Shown: positions 8,699 through 18,102, counted from the stretch's first letter. The stretch is DNA of 58,488 nt from Lysobacteraceae bacterium NML95-0200 (GCA_002798255.1 NWQQ01000032.1:1-58488); one strand, 5' to 3'. The notes: generated by a model not told the origin, from the sequence alone. Made by a program: numbers and translations.

Positions 8699-10528
8699 TC
8701 AGCGTCCGCGCAGGAACCAGCGGTCGATTTCCGCCAGTGTGAAGCGCGCCCAGGTCGGGCGGCCATGGTTGCACTGCGCCGAACGCTCAGTGGCTTCCAT
8801 ATCGCGCAGCAGGGCATTCATTTCCGGCAGGGTCAGGCGGCGGTGAGCGCGCACGCTGCCGTGGCAGGCCATGGTGGACAGCAGCCGGTCGCGGGCTTCG
8901 GCCACGCGCAGGCTATGGCCGTGCTCGATAAAGTCCGAAAGCACATCGCGCACCAGCGCCTCGGCATTGCCATTGGCAAGCAAGGCCGGTACCGCGCGCA
9001 GCAATACCGACAGCTCGCCACTGCGGCTTATCTCGAACCCCAGCTGTTGCAGCGCCTGACTCTCTTGCTCGACCAACTCTGCCTCGCGCAGTGATACCGC
9101 CAAAGTCTGCGGCACCAGCAGCGGTTGCAGGCGCAGCCCCTCGCCATCAAAGGCGGCCTTCAGGCGCTCGTAATTGATGCGCTCATGCGCGGCGTGCATG
9201 TCCACCACCACCAGACCCTCGGCGGTTTCGGCCAGGATGTAAATGCCATGCAGTTGCGCAACGGCAAAGCCCAGCGGCGGCATTTCAGCATCGTCCCGGG
9301 GCATCTCGGCGGCGCTGGGCAGCTCGCCATGTGATGCACTTTGGCTGCCGCGATACAGCGCCGCATAGGCTGCGGGCGCTTCGGCAACGCCAAGACGCAA
9401 GCCCGGCTGCGGACGATGCCAGTCATAGGCAGGCGCGGCTTGCGCGGACGGCTGCGCCGCCGCAAACGGATTGGGCGTCATCGTCGCTTGTGGCGATATT
9501 TCGCCCTCGGCCTCCACCCCGGCGCGGGTTTGCGCCAAGGCGTCTTTCAGGGTGCGATAGACAAAATCATGCACCAGGCGGCCATCGCGGAAACGCACCT
9601 CATGTTTGGCCGGATGCACATTGACATCCACCCGGCGCGGGTCGATGTCCAGGAACAATACATAGGCCGGATGCCTGCCGTGATACAGCACATCGGCATA
9701 GGCCAGCTTGACCGCATGCGCCACGCTGCGGTCGCGCACCGCGCGGCCATTGACGTAGAAGTATTGCTGGTCGGTACCGGCGCGGTTATAGGCAGGCTGG
9801 GCAATCCAGCCAGAAATTCTCAGGCCTGCCGCCTCATGCTCGATGGCGATGGCATGGCGCGAGAATTCCTCGCCCAGCGTTTCCAGTACCCTGGCACGGG
9901 CGAACTCGGCCACATCACCGCCCCGATAACGCTTCAGTTGCTTGCCGTTATGCGACAGGCGCAATTCCACATCCGGACGCACCAGCGCCAATTGCCGCAG
10001 CCATTCTTCGATATGGCCAAGCTCGGTGCGCTCGGTACGCAAAAACTTGCGCCGCGCCGGCACATTGAAAAACAAGTCGCGCACTTCCACCGTGGTGCCC
10101 TGCCCTTGTGCAGCCGGGATTGGCGTGCCGACCTTGCCGCCTTCGACTTCCAGCGCATGACCATGTGCACTGTCTGCGCGTTTGGAGGCAATGCGGAAGC
10201 GGCTGACCGAGGCGATGGAAGGCAGTGCCTCGCCGCGAAAGCCCAAGGTTGCAACGGCTTCCAGGTCATCCAGGGTGGCGATTTTGCTGGTGGCATGACG
10301 CTGTACGGCCAACGCCAGCTCGTCAGCGGCAATGCCGCCGCCATCATCGCGCACGCGAATCAGCCGCACCCCGCCCTCTTCCAGCTCCACATCCACCCGG
10401 CTGGCACCGGCATCCAGCGCGTTTTCCACCAGCTCCTTGACCACCGATGCCGGGCGCTCCACCACCTCGCCTGCGGCAATCTGGTTGGCCAGCGTGTCGG
10501 GCAGCAAACGGATTACGGCTGTGCTCAT
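8699..10528 (-). CDS. mutL: DNA mismatch repair protein MutL, endonuclease type
   Basis: MutL links mismatch recognition by MutS to strand removal. The 609-residue protein has the GHKL ATPase at the N-terminus ([36 protein letters not shown]), a variable linker around 350-420 and a C-terminal dimerisation domain. That domain carries [12 protein letters not shown], which fits the D-x-H-A-x2-E-x4-E nuclease motif, with ACHGSVRA and CNHGRPT as the further metal-site motifs. It should therefore nick DNA itself, as expected for bacteria without MutH and unlike E. coli MutL. epmA follows after two bases. Confidence 0.96.
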   Translation of the reverse strand: MSTAVIRLLPDTLANQIAAGEVVERPASVVKELVENALDAGASRVDVELEEGGVRLIRVRDDGGGIAADELALAVQRHATSKIATLDDLEAVATLGFRGEALPSIASVSRFRIASKRADSAHGHALEVEGGKVGTPIPAAQGQGTTVEVRDLFFNVPARRKFLRTERTELGHIEEWLRQLALVRPDVELRLSHNGKQLKRYRGGDVAEFARARVLETLGEEFSRHAIAIEHEAAGLRISGWIAQPAYNRAGTDQQYFYVNGRAVRDRSVAHAVKLAYADVLYHGRHPAYVLFLDIDPRRVDVNVHPAKHEVRFRDGRLVHDFVYRTLKDALAQTRAGVEAEGEISPQATMTPNPFAAAQPSAQAAPAYDWHRPQPGLRLGVAEAPAAYAALYRGSQSASHGELPSAAEMPRDDAEMPPLGFAVAQLHGIYILAETAEGLVVVDMHAAHERINYERLKAAFDGEGLRLQPLLVPQTLAVSLREAELVEQESQALQQLGFEISRSGELSVLLRAVPALLANGNAEALVRDVLSDFIEHGHSLRVAEARDRLLSTMACHGSVRAHRRLTLPEMNALLRDMEATERSAQCNHGRPTWARFTLAEIDRWFLRGR

Positions 10529-10579
10529 GTCAAATCATCTGTCCCAAAGCGTGACCTGGATTGCGATGCTCTTGTTTCT

Positions 10580-11158
10580 CTACTTGCCGACACCCGAGTC
10601 GAACAGCCCGGACGAATATTTTGTATACGCTTTCGCGATTTCTTCCAGCTCGCGGATATCACCAGTGAGTTGTACCCGCCAGCCATTTTCCCCGCAACGC
10701 AGGCTAATTACGTCCATTTTTCTCATCTCGAAAGGAGATGAGGCAAGCTTGTCGCTGATAAGCACATGAACCCGGTCGCGCCCTTCAGCAATGCTGCCAA
10801 TCACTTTTGCGTTTTCAATGCGTCCCTTGTTGGAGCGCATTTCCCCGCTGAGATAGTTGGCAAAAAAAGCCTCATCATCCACCCGGTTCAAATCGCCCAG
10901 TGAAAGCGTCTTGAATATCAACGCGGCAGTCAGCTCCCGCTGCTCCCTGGGGGTAGCAGCCAGAATATCCATCAGCAACCGGCGAATTTCTTTCACTGCT
11001 GCCGGGTCGAACTCGCTTGCTGCCGAATACCATTTGCGCTGCTCCAGTGCCGAATTCAAGCGCAATGCCACGGTTTCCGGCGAATCGCCTTCACACGACT
11101 GCGCCTGTACCGAAAACGGCAGCAACAAGGCCAACCCCAAACCAAGATATTTTTTCAT
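10580..11158 (-). CDS. Small exported protein of unknown function
   Basis: A 192-residue protein with a clear signal peptide (MKKYLGLGLALLLPFSVQAQ, cleavage after VQA). The mature part looks like a small alpha/beta domain with alternating helices and a final strand-rich part (VISLRCGENGWRVQL), in the manner of the lumazine/SnoaL-like or DUF4864 exported folds, but I cannot assign a family. Two cysteines occur, one just after cleavage (SCEGD) and one in LRCGEN. Its ATG overlaps the truB stop (ATGA), so it is translated with truB and may close the rimP-nusA-infB-rbfA-truB operon. mutL follows 51 bases on. Confidence 0.7.
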   Translation of the reverse strand: MKKYLGLGLALLLPFSVQAQSCEGDSPETVALRLNSALEQRKWYSAASEFDPAAVKEIRRLLMDILAATPREQRELTAALIFKTLSLGDLNRVDDEAFFANYLSGEMRSNKGRIENAKVIGSIAEGRDRVHVLISDKLASSPFEMRKMDVISLRCGENGWRVQLTGDIRELEEIAKAYTKYSSGLFDSGVGK

Positions 11159-12123
11159 TTGTCCATCTCCAAACCGTTATCGTCAACTGACCCGGTGACG
11201 GCCGCCCATGAAAACAGCCGTCTGCCGCGCAGGCTGCCAGTTTCATCTGTCTGTGCGATGCCAAGCGCGCGGCCTTTCATATCACAGACGAGGACTTCTG
11301 CGCACGTCGCAAACCCGCCTTCCAGCCTCTGCCCCTGCCCCAGCCTGCGCGCCTGCAAGGCATCCAGCTGCACTTTTGGCCAGGCCACCATGCCCGCTTC
11401 AATCGGCAACAGGCAGGCATCCAGTGCTGCCTCGCCGCCCTGCTCGGCCAGTGCCTGCAATTCCGCCAATGTCCACATGCGTGGCTCGCGGAACGGCTCC
11501 ACCCACAGCCTGCGCAGCTCGGCCACATGCGCGCCGCAGCCAAGCAGCTCGCCCAGGTCGCGCACCAGCGAGCGCACATAGGTGCCGCTGCCGCATTCCA
11601 CTGCAAGGCGCAGTGTTGCCGGTGTTGCCGCCAGCAGGCTGAAGGCGTGGACATCAACTTGGCGCGCCTCCAGATCGATGATTTCGCCGCGCCGCGCCTT
11701 GGCATACAGCGGCTCGCCACCGCGCTTGAGTGCCGAATAAATGGGCGGCACTTGCCGGATGCGGCCGGTGAGCCTGGCAAGCGCGGCCCGGATGTCAGCA
11801 TCGCTCAGGGCTGGAAGCGGGCGCTCGCGCAATACCTGCCCTTCGGCATCATCGCTATCGGTGGTGATGCCGAGCCTGGCCACGGTTTCATAAGCCTTGC
11901 TCGCCCCGAGCAGATGGCCTGCAATTTTGGTCGCCTCGCCAAAGCAAACCGGCAACAGCCCGGTAGCCAGCGGGTCAAGCGCGCCGGTATGCCCGGCCTT
12001 TTCGGCACGAAACAGATGCCGCACTTTTTGCAGCACCTGATTGGAGCTGGGGCCGCTGGGCTTGTCCAGCAGCAGGATGCCGTGCAACTTGCGGAAACGG
12101 TGGCGGGTACGGGGTTTGGACAT
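11155..12123 (-). CDS. truB: tRNA pseudouridine(55) synthase
   Basis: TruB makes pseudouridine 55 in the T loop of tRNAs and also acts as a tRNA folding chaperone. The protein has 322 residues from the ATG at 12123 (MSKPRTRHRF), where similarity begins; a longer frame upstream overlaps rbfA and is not coding. The catalytic aspartate is D50 in HTGALDPLATGLL; other family motifs are GILLLDKPSGPSSNQ and a PUA-like C-terminal part. It lies 40 bases after rbfA in the conserved rimP-nusA-infB-rbfA-truB order. Confidence 0.96.
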   Translation of the reverse strand: MSKPRTRHRFRKLHGILLLDKPSGPSSNQVLQKVRHLFRAEKAGHTGALDPLATGLLPVCFGEATKIAGHLLGASKAYETVARLGITTDSDDAEGQVLRERPLPALSDADIRAALARLTGRIRQVPPIYSALKRGGEPLYAKARRGEIIDLEARQVDVHAFSLLAATPATLRLAVECGSGTYVRSLVRDLGELLGCGAHVAELRRLWVEPFREPRMWTLAELQALAEQGGEAALDACLLPIEAGMVAWPKVQLDALQARRLGQGQRLEGGFATCAEVLVCDMKGRALGIAQTDETGSLRGRRLFSWAAVTGSVDDNGLEMDK

Positions 12124-12163
12124 GGTGTGCAAAAACAGATGCCGGGCAAGCCCGGCATTCTCG

Positions 12164-12562
12164 TCAATCGTGTTGTTCGCTATCGCCGGATTGCTCCGGG
12201 CGGTGCTGCGCTTCGGGCAGCTCGCGCAGCAGGGCATCAATGCGCTCACCGCGGTCAACCGAGTCGTCGTAATGGAAATGCAGCTCCGGCACATGGCGCA
12301 GTTTCATTATCTGCGCCAGTTGATAGCGAATCTCGCGGGCGCTGGCCTGCAAACCGGCGACAGCCTCGGCAGATTTTTCGCTCAGCAAGGCGGTGACAAA
12401 CACCTTGGCATGTGCTAGGTCACGGGTAACTTCCACATCGGAAACGCTCACCGAAGGCAGGCCAAGCTCGCGCACGGCATTGTGCACCAGGGTGCCCAGG
12501 TCACGGCGCATCTGCGCCGCAACCCGGTCGGTGCGATGAAAGGATTTGCGTTGTCCCGCCAT
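12164..12562 (-). CDS. rbfA: Ribosome-binding factor A
   Basis: RbfA is a KH-fold protein that binds the immature 30S subunit near helix 1 of 16S rRNA and supports late maturation and cold adaptation. The 132-residue length is normal. Typical parts are RTDRVAAQMRRDLGTLVHNAV at the start (shown in part), VSDVEVTRDLAHAKVFVT and LRHVPELHFHYDDSVDRGERI. The charged C-terminal tail (PEQSGDSEQHD) is variable in the family. It begins 3 bases after the infB stop. Confidence 0.96.
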   Translation of the reverse strand: MAGQRKSFHRTDRVAAQMRRDLGTLVHNAVRELGLPSVSVSDVEVTRDLAHAKVFVTALLSEKSAEAVAGLQASAREIRYQLAQIMKLRHVPELHFHYDDSVDRGERIDALLRELPEAQHRPEQSGDSEQHD

Positions 12563-12565
12563 CGC

Positions 12566-15205
12566 TTACAGCGTCCTCTGCACTTCAATGCGCTCGTAGC
12601 ATTCGATTTGGTCGCCAGCCTTGACATCGTTATAGGCTTTCACGCCGATGCCGCATTCGGTGCCTTCCTTGACCTCATCGACATTCTCCTTGTAGCGGCG
12701 CAGGCTCTCCAGCTCGCCCTCGAACACCACCACCGAGTCGCGCAGCACGCGGATGGGGTTGGACTTCTTGACCATGCCCTCGACCACCATGCAGCCGGCC
12801 ACGGCGCCGAACTTGGAGCTGCGGAACACATCGCGCACTTCGGCAATGCCGATGATTTCCTCGCGAATTTCCACGCCCAAAAGCCCGGAAGCGACCTGCT
12901 TCACCTGATCGATGACGTCATAAATGATGGAGAAATAACGCAAGTCAACGCCATTGCCTTCAATCACCTTGCGGGCAGAGGCATCGGCACGGACATTGAA
13001 GCCGATGACGGTCGCCTTGGAAGTCGCGGCCAGTTGCGCATCGGATTCGGTGATGCCGCCCACGCCCGCGCCAATCACATGGATGCGGATTTGTTCGTTG
13101 GACAGCCCGGTCAGCGCTTCGCGCAGGGCTTCCACCGAGCCTTGCACATCGGCCTTGACCACCAGGTTCAGCACCTGCTGCTCATTGCCCGCGCCCATCT
13201 GCGCCATGATGTCTTCCATGCGGTTGCCGGCCTGCTTGACCAGACGCATTTCCCGGCGCTTGGCATCGCGCTGCTGCGCCACGTCCTTGGCAAGGCGCTC
13301 ATCGGCCACCACCACGAAGTCATCACCGGCATCGGGCACGCCCGACAGACCCAGGAGCTGCACCGGAATCGACGGCCCGGCGCTGGGCACCTGCTGGCCG
13401 TTTTCATCAAACAGCGCACGCACGCGGCCATATTGCACGCCGCAGACCAGATAGTCGCCCTTGGCAAGCTGACCTTGCTGCACCAGCACCGTCGCCACCG
13501 GGCCACGCCCCTTGTCCAGCGAAGATTCAATCACCACACCGGCGGCGCGGCCTTCGGCCACGGCCTTGAGCTCCAGCACTTCGGCCTGCACCAGGATGGT
13601 GTCAAGCAGATCGTCAATGCCCTGCCCGGTCTTGGCGGAGATTTCCACCATTTCCACATCGCCACCGAATTCGACGGCGACCACTTCCGATTCCAGCAGC
13701 TCGTTCTTGATGCGCATCGGGTCGGCGGTGGACTTGTCGATTTTGTTGATGGCCACCAGCAGCGGCACCTTGGCCGCACGCGCATGCTGGATGGCTTCGC
13801 GGGTCTGCGGCATTACGCCGTCATCGGCGGCCACCACCAGCACCACGATATCGGTGAGTTTGGCGCCACGGGCACGCATCTGGCTGAAGGCGGCGTGGCC
13901 GGGGGTATCCAGGAAGCTGACCACGCCCTTGTCGGTTTCAACGTGATACGCACCGATATGCTGGGTAATGCCGCCAGCCTCACCCGATACCACACGGGTG
14001 CGGCGAATGTAATCGAGCAGCGAGGTCTTGCCGTGGTCGACATGCCCCATGATGGTGACCACCGGCGGACGCGGACTGGCCTCGCCCTGCTGGTCTTCCA
14101 GATGAGCGAGCAGTTCCGATTCGGCATCGTTCTGGTCGGCAGCGACGGCCTTGTGGCCGAGTTCTTCGGTCACCAGCACGGCGGTGTCGTGGTCGATGGT
14201 CTGGGTAATGGTCGCCATCACCCCCATCTTGAACAACGCCTTGACCACTTCGCCGCCTTTCAGCGCCAGCTTCTGCGCCAGGTCGCCAACGGTGATGGCC
14301 TCGCCAATGGCGACTTCGCGCACGATTTTTTCGGTCGGGCGCTGGAAGCCGTGTTCGCCGCCGCCACTGCGGGCAGGTTCCGGACGACGGCCCTTGCCGG
14401 GCTTGCCACGGCCTGCACCGGCACTGCCACGACGGCCGCGCTCGCCCGAGGGCAGGTGCAGCTGGCCGCTGTAGCGGCTGCTGCCATCGTCATCATCATC
14501 GCGTCCCATGCTGTGCGAGCCGCGCGACTTGCTGCCCTTGCTGCCGCGCTCATCGCGCGCGGTGTCTGCACGGCGCGGTGCGGCAGGCGCTGCCGGTTTG
14601 GCCGGGCGCGCCGCAGGCTTGGAGACAGCCGCCTCGGCCTGCGATTCGGACTTGGCGGCTTCTTCAGCCGCCGCCTGTTCGGCAGCGGCCTTCGCAGCAG
14701 CTTCTGCCTCGGCTGCGCGACGCGCTTCTTCTTCCGCAGCGCGGGCAGCGGCTTCAGCTTCTTCGGCACGGCGACGGTCAAGCTCGGCCAGGCGCTGCTG
14801 CTCTTCCAGATTGCGCCTGCGCGACTCTTCCAGCTTGCGCAGCACTTCGGCGTGCTCATCATCCACCGGCTTGATTTTCTGGGCACCGGCAGCGGGCTTT
14901 TTCAGCACCACTTTCTTGCGCACGGTGACTTCCACGGTCTGCTTGTTCTTGCCGCCGCCGACGGTCAGCTCTTCGGTCTTGCTGCGCTTTAGCGTGATTT
15001 TTTTCGGCGCGACAATATCCGCCGCCCCTTCATCGCGGCCATGCGAACGCTTCAGGAATGCCAGCAACTTGCTTTTTTGCTCGGTGGTTACTTCCTGGTC
15101 GGCATCCTTGAACGGCATTCCGGCTTCTGCGAGCTGCTCCAGGAACTTGTCAACCGGGGTTTTCACCAGTTCGGCAAGTTTGCGGATAGTGGTTTTCTGC
15201 GACAT
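12566..15205 (-). CDS. infB: Translation initiation factor IF-2
   Basis: IF-2 is the GTPase that brings fMet-tRNA to the 30S subunit and promotes subunit joining. At 879 residues it is the long bacterial form. The IF2_N domain is at 1-52, a highly charged Ala/Glu/Arg helical region at about 100-200 and a Gly/Arg-rich linker up to 290 follow, then a second IF2_N-like part. The G domain begins near 384 with GHVDHGKT, then DTPGHAAF and NKID, and domains II-IV finish the protein with the fMet-tRNA-binding C2 domain. The gene sits 70 bases after nusA and 3 before rbfA. Confidence 0.98.
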   Translation of the reverse strand: MSQKTTIRKLAELVKTPVDKFLEQLAEAGMPFKDADQEVTTEQKSKLLAFLKRSHGRDEGAADIVAPKKITLKRSKTEELTVGGGKNKQTVEVTVRKKVVLKKPAAGAQKIKPVDDEHAEVLRKLEESRRRNLEEQQRLAELDRRRAEEAEAAARAAEEEARRAAEAEAAAKAAAEQAAAEEAAKSESQAEAAVSKPAARPAKPAAPAAPRRADTARDERGSKGSKSRGSHSMGRDDDDDGSSRYSGQLHLPSGERGRRGSAGAGRGKPGKGRRPEPARSGGGEHGFQRPTEKIVREVAIGEAITVGDLAQKLALKGGEVVKALFKMGVMATITQTIDHDTAVLVTEELGHKAVAADQNDAESELLAHLEDQQGEASPRPPVVTIMGHVDHGKTSLLDYIRRTRVVSGEAGGITQHIGAYHVETDKGVVSFLDTPGHAAFSQMRARGAKLTDIVVLVVAADDGVMPQTREAIQHARAAKVPLLVAINKIDKSTADPMRIKNELLESEVVAVEFGGDVEMVEISAKTGQGIDDLLDTILVQAEVLELKAVAEGRAAGVVIESSLDKGRGPVATVLVQQGQLAKGDYLVCGVQYGRVRALFDENGQQVPSAGPSIPVQLLGLSGVPDAGDDFVVVADERLAKDVAQQRDAKRREMRLVKQAGNRMEDIMAQMGAGNEQQVLNLVVKADVQGSVEALREALTGLSNEQIRIHVIGAGVGGITESDAQLAATSKATVIGFNVRADASARKVIEGNGVDLRYFSIIYDVIDQVKQVASGLLGVEIREEIIGIAEVRDVFRSSKFGAVAGCMVVEGMVKKSNPIRVLRDSVVVFEGELESLRRYKENVDEVKEGTECGIGVKAYNDVKAGDQIECYERIEVQRTL

Positions 15206-15275
15206 GCGTTTTCCGTATTGCAGGCCATGTCAGCCATGGCCGGTATTCGATTTTAGTGTGACTGCCCCACCGGCA

Positions 15276-16763
15276 TCATTCAAACCAGTGTTTGCGTGCT
15301 TCCATGATGAGCGCCGAAGCGCGTGCCTCATCGACATTTTCGATGTCGGTGATTTCATCCACGGCAAGCTCGGCCAAATCCTCGCGGGTACGCACGCCAC
15401 GGGCGGCCAGTTCATAGGCAACGGCCGTATCCATGCCTTCAAGCGAGAGCAGGTCTTCGGCAGGCTGGTTTTCATCCAGCGCCTCTTCTACCGCCAGGGC
15501 GTCATTGATGAGCGCATCGCGGGCGCGGGCGCGCAATTCCTCGACGACCTCCTCATCAAAGCCGTCGATAGCCAGCAGCTCGGCCACCGGCACATAGGCG
15601 ATTTCTTCCACCGTGCTGAAGCCCTCGCTGACCAGAATCCCGGCCAGCTCATCATCCACTTCCAGTTTTTCCACAAACAGGCTGCGCGCCGCGGCCTGCT
15701 CGGCCTCGCTCTTGGCGGCGACCTGCTCGCTGGTCATGACATTGAGTTGCCAGCCGGTCAGGCGGCTGGCCAGGCGCACGTTCTGGCCGCCCTTGCCGAT
15801 GGCCTTGGCCAGCGATTCTTCGGCCACGGCCAGATCCATCGCGTGCTTGTCTTCATCGACGATGATCGACTGCACTTCGGCCGGCGCCATGGCATTGATG
15901 ACGAATTGCGCCGGATTATCGCTCCACAGCACAATATCCACGCGCTCGCCGTTCAGCTCGTTGGTCACCGCCTGCACGCGCGAGCCGCGCATGCCGATGC
16001 AGGCGCCGATGGGGTCGGTGCGGTTGTCATAGGCCAGCACGGCAATCTTGGCGCGGTCGCCGGGGTCACGGGCGCAAGCCTTGATGTCCACCAGTCCCTG
16101 GCCGACTTCCGGCACCTCCAGGCGGAACAGTTCCATCATGAATTCCGGCGCGGCGCGGCTGATGAAGATTTGCGGGCCGCGCGGCTCGCTCTTGACTTCG
16201 TACAGATAGCCGCGCACGCGGTCGCCGGTGCGCAGGATGTCACGCGGAATGCCCTTGTCCTTGGGGATAAAGCCTTCTGCCTTGCCGCCCAGATCAACAT
16301 AGACATTGCCGCGCTCCACGCGCTTGACGGTGCCGGTAATCAACTCGCCTACGCGGTCTTTCCAGGCATCCACCACCTGCTGGCGCTCGGCATCACGCAC
16401 CCGCTGCATGATGACCTGCTTGGCCGCCTGGGCGGCGATACGGCCAAATTCGGCATTTTCGATTTGCTCTTCGATGTAGTCGCCGACTTCGACGCCTTCG
16501 GCTTCTTCCACCGCATCCATCAGGCGGATTTGCCGGTCGGGCGACTCCATCACCACATCATCGGCCACCACTTCCCAGCGGCGGAAGGTTTCATAGCTGC
16601 CATCTTTCGGATTGATGGATACGCGCACGGCCACATCCTGGTCGATATAGCGCTTCTTGGCCGCCGAGGCCAATGCCGCTTCAATCGCGGAAAAAATCAC
16701 TTCACTGGGAACGCCTTTTTCATTGGCGACCGCTTCGGCGACCAGCAACAGGTCTTTGCTCAT
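15276..16763 (-). CDS. nusA: Transcription termination/antitermination protein NusA
   Basis: NusA binds RNA polymerase and nascent RNA and modulates pausing, intrinsic termination, Rho action and rRNA antitermination. The 495 residues comprise the RNAP-binding N-domain (1-125), an S1 domain (about 135-200), two KH domains (about 230-345, including [18 protein letters not shown] and [13 protein letters not shown]) and two acidic C-terminal repeats (about 365-495, ending in the paired motifs VEELRARAR and [13 protein letters not shown]). Its ATG overlaps the rimP stop. Because NusA stimulates intrinsic terminators, the hairpin in the rimP leader would be a natural place for autoregulation. Confidence 0.98.
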   Translation of the reverse strand: MSKDLLLVAEAVANEKGVPSEVIFSAIEAALASAAKKRYIDQDVAVRVSINPKDGSYETFRRWEVVADDVVMESPDRQIRLMDAVEEAEGVEVGDYIEEQIENAEFGRIAAQAAKQVIMQRVRDAERQQVVDAWKDRVGELITGTVKRVERGNVYVDLGGKAEGFIPKDKGIPRDILRTGDRVRGYLYEVKSEPRGPQIFISRAAPEFMMELFRLEVPEVGQGLVDIKACARDPGDRAKIAVLAYDNRTDPIGACIGMRGSRVQAVTNELNGERVDIVLWSDNPAQFVINAMAPAEVQSIIVDEDKHAMDLAVAEESLAKAIGKGGQNVRLASRLTGWQLNVMTSEQVAAKSEAEQAAARSLFVEKLEVDDELAGILVSEGFSTVEEIAYVPVAELLAIDGFDEEVVEELRARARDALINDALAVEEALDENQPAEDLLSLEGMDTAVAYELAARGVRTREDLAELAVDEITDIENVDEARASALIMEARKHWFE

Positions 16764-17344
16764 TGTTCAGACTCCGCATCGGCGGCCTGTTCCGCCTGCT
16801 TGGGTGAGGTTGGGGATTTTTGCTTGCTGCCACGGCCTGCTTTGCCAGTGGCATAGCCCAGCGCCGCCCAGTCGGGCACGATGCGGGCCTTGTCGATATT
16901 GTCGAAGCTGGCCGCAAACGGCTGGCCGTCGATATCAAAATGCACCAGTTCGCCTTCCACTTTCAGGATGCGTCCGGTCAGGCGGCGACGGCCATCCTGC
17001 GGCAGCTTCAGGCCGACCTTGGCGGTTTCGCCCACAAAACGGGCAAACTGCGCCAGCGTGAACAGCGGACGGTCAAGGCCGGGGGAGGAAACTTCCAGCG
17101 TGTAATGGCCACTGATGGGGTCTTCCACATCCAGTTGCGCCGAGACTTCGCGGCTGACCTGCTCGCACTCGTCGATACCCACCGAGCGCGGCGACTCGCC
17201 TGTAGCTTCGGCCTCGGGCACGTCGATATACAGGCGCAGCACCGCGCCACCGGGCATGTTGAGATACTCAACCCCGAGCAGCTCCAGCCCCAGCGCAGAA
17301 ACCGTAGGTGCCAGCAATTGGCTGATTTGTTGTGCCTTGTCCAT
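16760..17344 (-). CDS. rimP: Ribosome maturation factor RimP
   Basis: RimP assists 30S subunit assembly. I chose the ATG at 17344 ([11 protein letters not shown]), which has GGA 8 bases upstream and matches where family members begin; a frame open further upstream crosses the leader and is not coding. The 194 residues include the RimP N-domain ([36 protein letters not shown]) and the C-terminal Sm-like domain, followed by a basic tail of some 35 residues ([18 protein letters not shown]) beyond the usual end. It is the first gene of the operon and is preceded by a structured leader with an intrinsic terminator only 26 bases before the ATG. Confidence 0.95.
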   Translation of the reverse strand: MDKAQQISQLLAPTVSALGLELLGVEYLNMPGGAVLRLYIDVPEAEATGESPRSVGIDECEQVSREVSAQLDVEDPISGHYTLEVSSPGLDRPLFTLAQFARFVGETAKVGLKLPQDGRRRLTGRILKVEGELVHFDIDGQPFAASFDNIDKARIVPDWAALGYATGKAGRGSKQKSPTSPKQAEQAADAESEQ

Positions 17345-17369
17345 CAAGGAATCCAGAAAAACAAAAAGA

Positions 17370-17390
17370 AAAGGGCCGCTAGGGCCCCTT
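17370..17390 (-). terminator. Intrinsic terminator/attenuator in the rimP leader
   Basis: Read leftward, an 8-bp stem including one G-U pair (17390-17383 with 17377-17370) closes a CTAGC loop and is followed by TTTTCTTTTTGTTTTT. This is a strong terminator placed between the proposed promoter and the first gene of the operon, so it should act as an attenuator unless it merely ends a transcript from further upstream. No gene or tRNA was found upstream on this strand. Confidence 0.75.
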
Positions 17391-17495
17391 CCGGTGAAAA
17401 CGTGTGTCCGGTGCCGATATGTCAACGACTCCGGCGGCCCGAGCCTGCAATGCCATCTGCCAGGCGGGTGATGCAAGCCACAAGGCTGCATCAGG
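17373..17495 (-). promoter_or_regulatory. Structured rimP-nusA-infB leader with a possible antiterminator pairing
   Basis: From the proposed start near 17495 the RNA leader is about 150 bases. It can form a first hairpin (GATGCAGCC with GGCTTGCATC, one bulged T, about 17491-17469). Further on, GGGCCGC (17440-17434) is the exact reverse complement of GCGGCCC (17379-17373), which is the 3' arm of the terminator. Pairing of these seven bases would prevent the terminator from forming. The pairing is seen in sequence; the switching is inference, and in GC-rich DNA a seven-base match can arise by chance. Confidence 0.4.
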
Positions 17496-17501
17496 CGCGG
17501 C

Positions 17502-17530
17502 ATCTTAGCGCCAAGCGGCGGCAGTTACAA
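17502..17530 (-). promoter_or_regulatory. Candidate rimP operon promoter
   Basis: On the minus strand TTGTAA (17530-17525) and TAAGAT (17507-17502) are separated by exactly 17 bases, each matching four of six sigma-70 consensus positions. This is the best candidate between the DnaA-box region and rimP. It would start RNA near 17495. Confidence 0.35.
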
Positions 17531-17596
17531 GCGCCCCCCCCTGATGGCTTGCAATTTTTCGCTGCCAGGACTGCACCCGGCGGCGCAGCTACTTTC

Positions 17597-17690
17597 TGAG
17601 AGCCTGTTCAAAGTCTCTTAGCTGGCAAATGATGAAGCAAAGAAACCAGCCCTGGCTGCCGCGCCCCGCGATGCGCGCTGACCAGAATCG
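17597..17690. repeat. Dispersed-repeat fragment
   Basis: This non-coding stretch contains AGCCTGTTCAAAG (17601-17613) and GCAAAGAAACCAGCCCTGG with CCGCGCCCCGC following (17637-17670). The second part closely resembles 27279-27312 in the structured repeat after the ABC operon, and the first recurs between ndk and mtnP at about 35390-35402. The shared blocks suggest members of one family of intergenic repeats common in this bacterial group; copy number elsewhere cannot be seen from the window. Confidence 0.5.
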
Positions 17691-17814
17691 GCGCTTCGGC
17701 CTTGCTTTCAGGGGCATGGACGGTTTTGTTCATGCGGACAACACCAGCCTGGGCAACACCACCTGATTTGCAGGTCGCAGCCAGGCACCAATATCGGCAA
17801 ACCATGCATATTGC
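17691..17814. other. Non-coding region before the DnaA-box array
   Basis: Nothing recognisable beyond the repeat fragment on its left and the palindromes on its right. Short open frames cross it on both strands but have no ribosome sites or family features, and I treat them as chance. Confidence 0.4.
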
Positions 17815-17833
17815 CTGATGAAAAAATCACCAG
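17815..17833. promoter_or_regulatory. Palindrome CTGATGA-N5-TCACCAG, copy 1
   Basis: A 19-base near-palindrome with an A5 centre. It is the reverse complement (one mismatch) of the palindrome at 17929-17947, and the two bracket the first DnaA-box pair. The size and symmetry suit a dimeric DNA-binding protein, but the protein is unknown. It is also able to form a small hairpin in RNA or single-stranded DNA. Confidence 0.45.
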
Positions 17834-17870
17834 CCCCGGCAATCGCAGGCAGGACAAAGCTTCCAGAAAC

Positions 17871-18033
17871 TTATCCACAAAGTTGTGGGCAATGCCATCC
17901 ACAATCGCTGTGGAAAAGCGCATCCATACTGGTGATTTTTTCACCAGACAGCTACAGGGCTTGCCCTGCCTAGCTTGGGTGAGTTATCCACAAACTTGCG
18001 GACAAGGAAATGCACAGGCGCTGTGGAAAACGC
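17871..18033 (+). promoter_or_regulatory. Array of DnaA-box-like sites in two matching modules
   Basis: Two sites TTATCCACA (17871-17879 and 17984-17992) point rightward, and two TTTTCCACA sites lie on the other strand (17909-17917 and 18022-18030). In both pairs the distance from first to second site is exactly 38 bases, and the flanks are similar (TTATCCACAAA.TTG.GG..A and CGCTGTGGAAAA), so the array is an imperfect direct repeat of about 50 bases at a 113-base interval. Weaker boxes occur at 17884-17892 and 17895-17903, with TTCTGCACA at 18078-18086. TTATCCACA is the high-affinity DnaA box. The array ends about 90 bases before marR. Confidence 0.6.
17929..17947. promoter_or_regulatory. Palindrome CTGGTGA-N5-TCACCAG, copy 2
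   Basis: A perfect 7-bp inverted repeat around a T5 centre, lying between the two DnaA-box modules. With copy 1 (17815-17833) it forms a 15-base perfect inverted repeat spanning 17819-17943. A regulator site or a cruciform-type element is possible; read rightward it could also be a weak terminator, but no gene precedes it. Confidence 0.5.
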
Positions 18034-18102
18034 TCAGCGCCCCGTGTCTGGCGGGATGTGAGGCCAGCTGGAAAATGTTCTGCACAGCCTGCGCTTGATT
18101 TA

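Noticed and set aside
12482-16856. Long plus-strand open frames of 836 and 782 codons
   Set aside because: They are antisense to infB and nusA, have no ribosome sites of note and translate to low-complexity His/Gly/Ala-rich sequence.
17345-17600. A tRNA gene before rimP, as found in enterobacteria
   Set aside because: No cloverleaf or T-loop sequence (GGTTCGAATCC type) is present; only the attenuator-like leader is seen.
17815-18033. The DnaA-box region as the chromosomal replication origin
   Set aside because: The usual neighbours (dnaA, dnaN, gyrB, rpmH, parAB) are absent and there is no distinct AT-rich unwinding element, so I report it only as a DnaA-box array.
17608-18098. Short open frames across the DnaA-box region on both strands
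   Set aside because: They have no ribosome sites, and their sequence is a by-product of the repeated boxes and palindromes.
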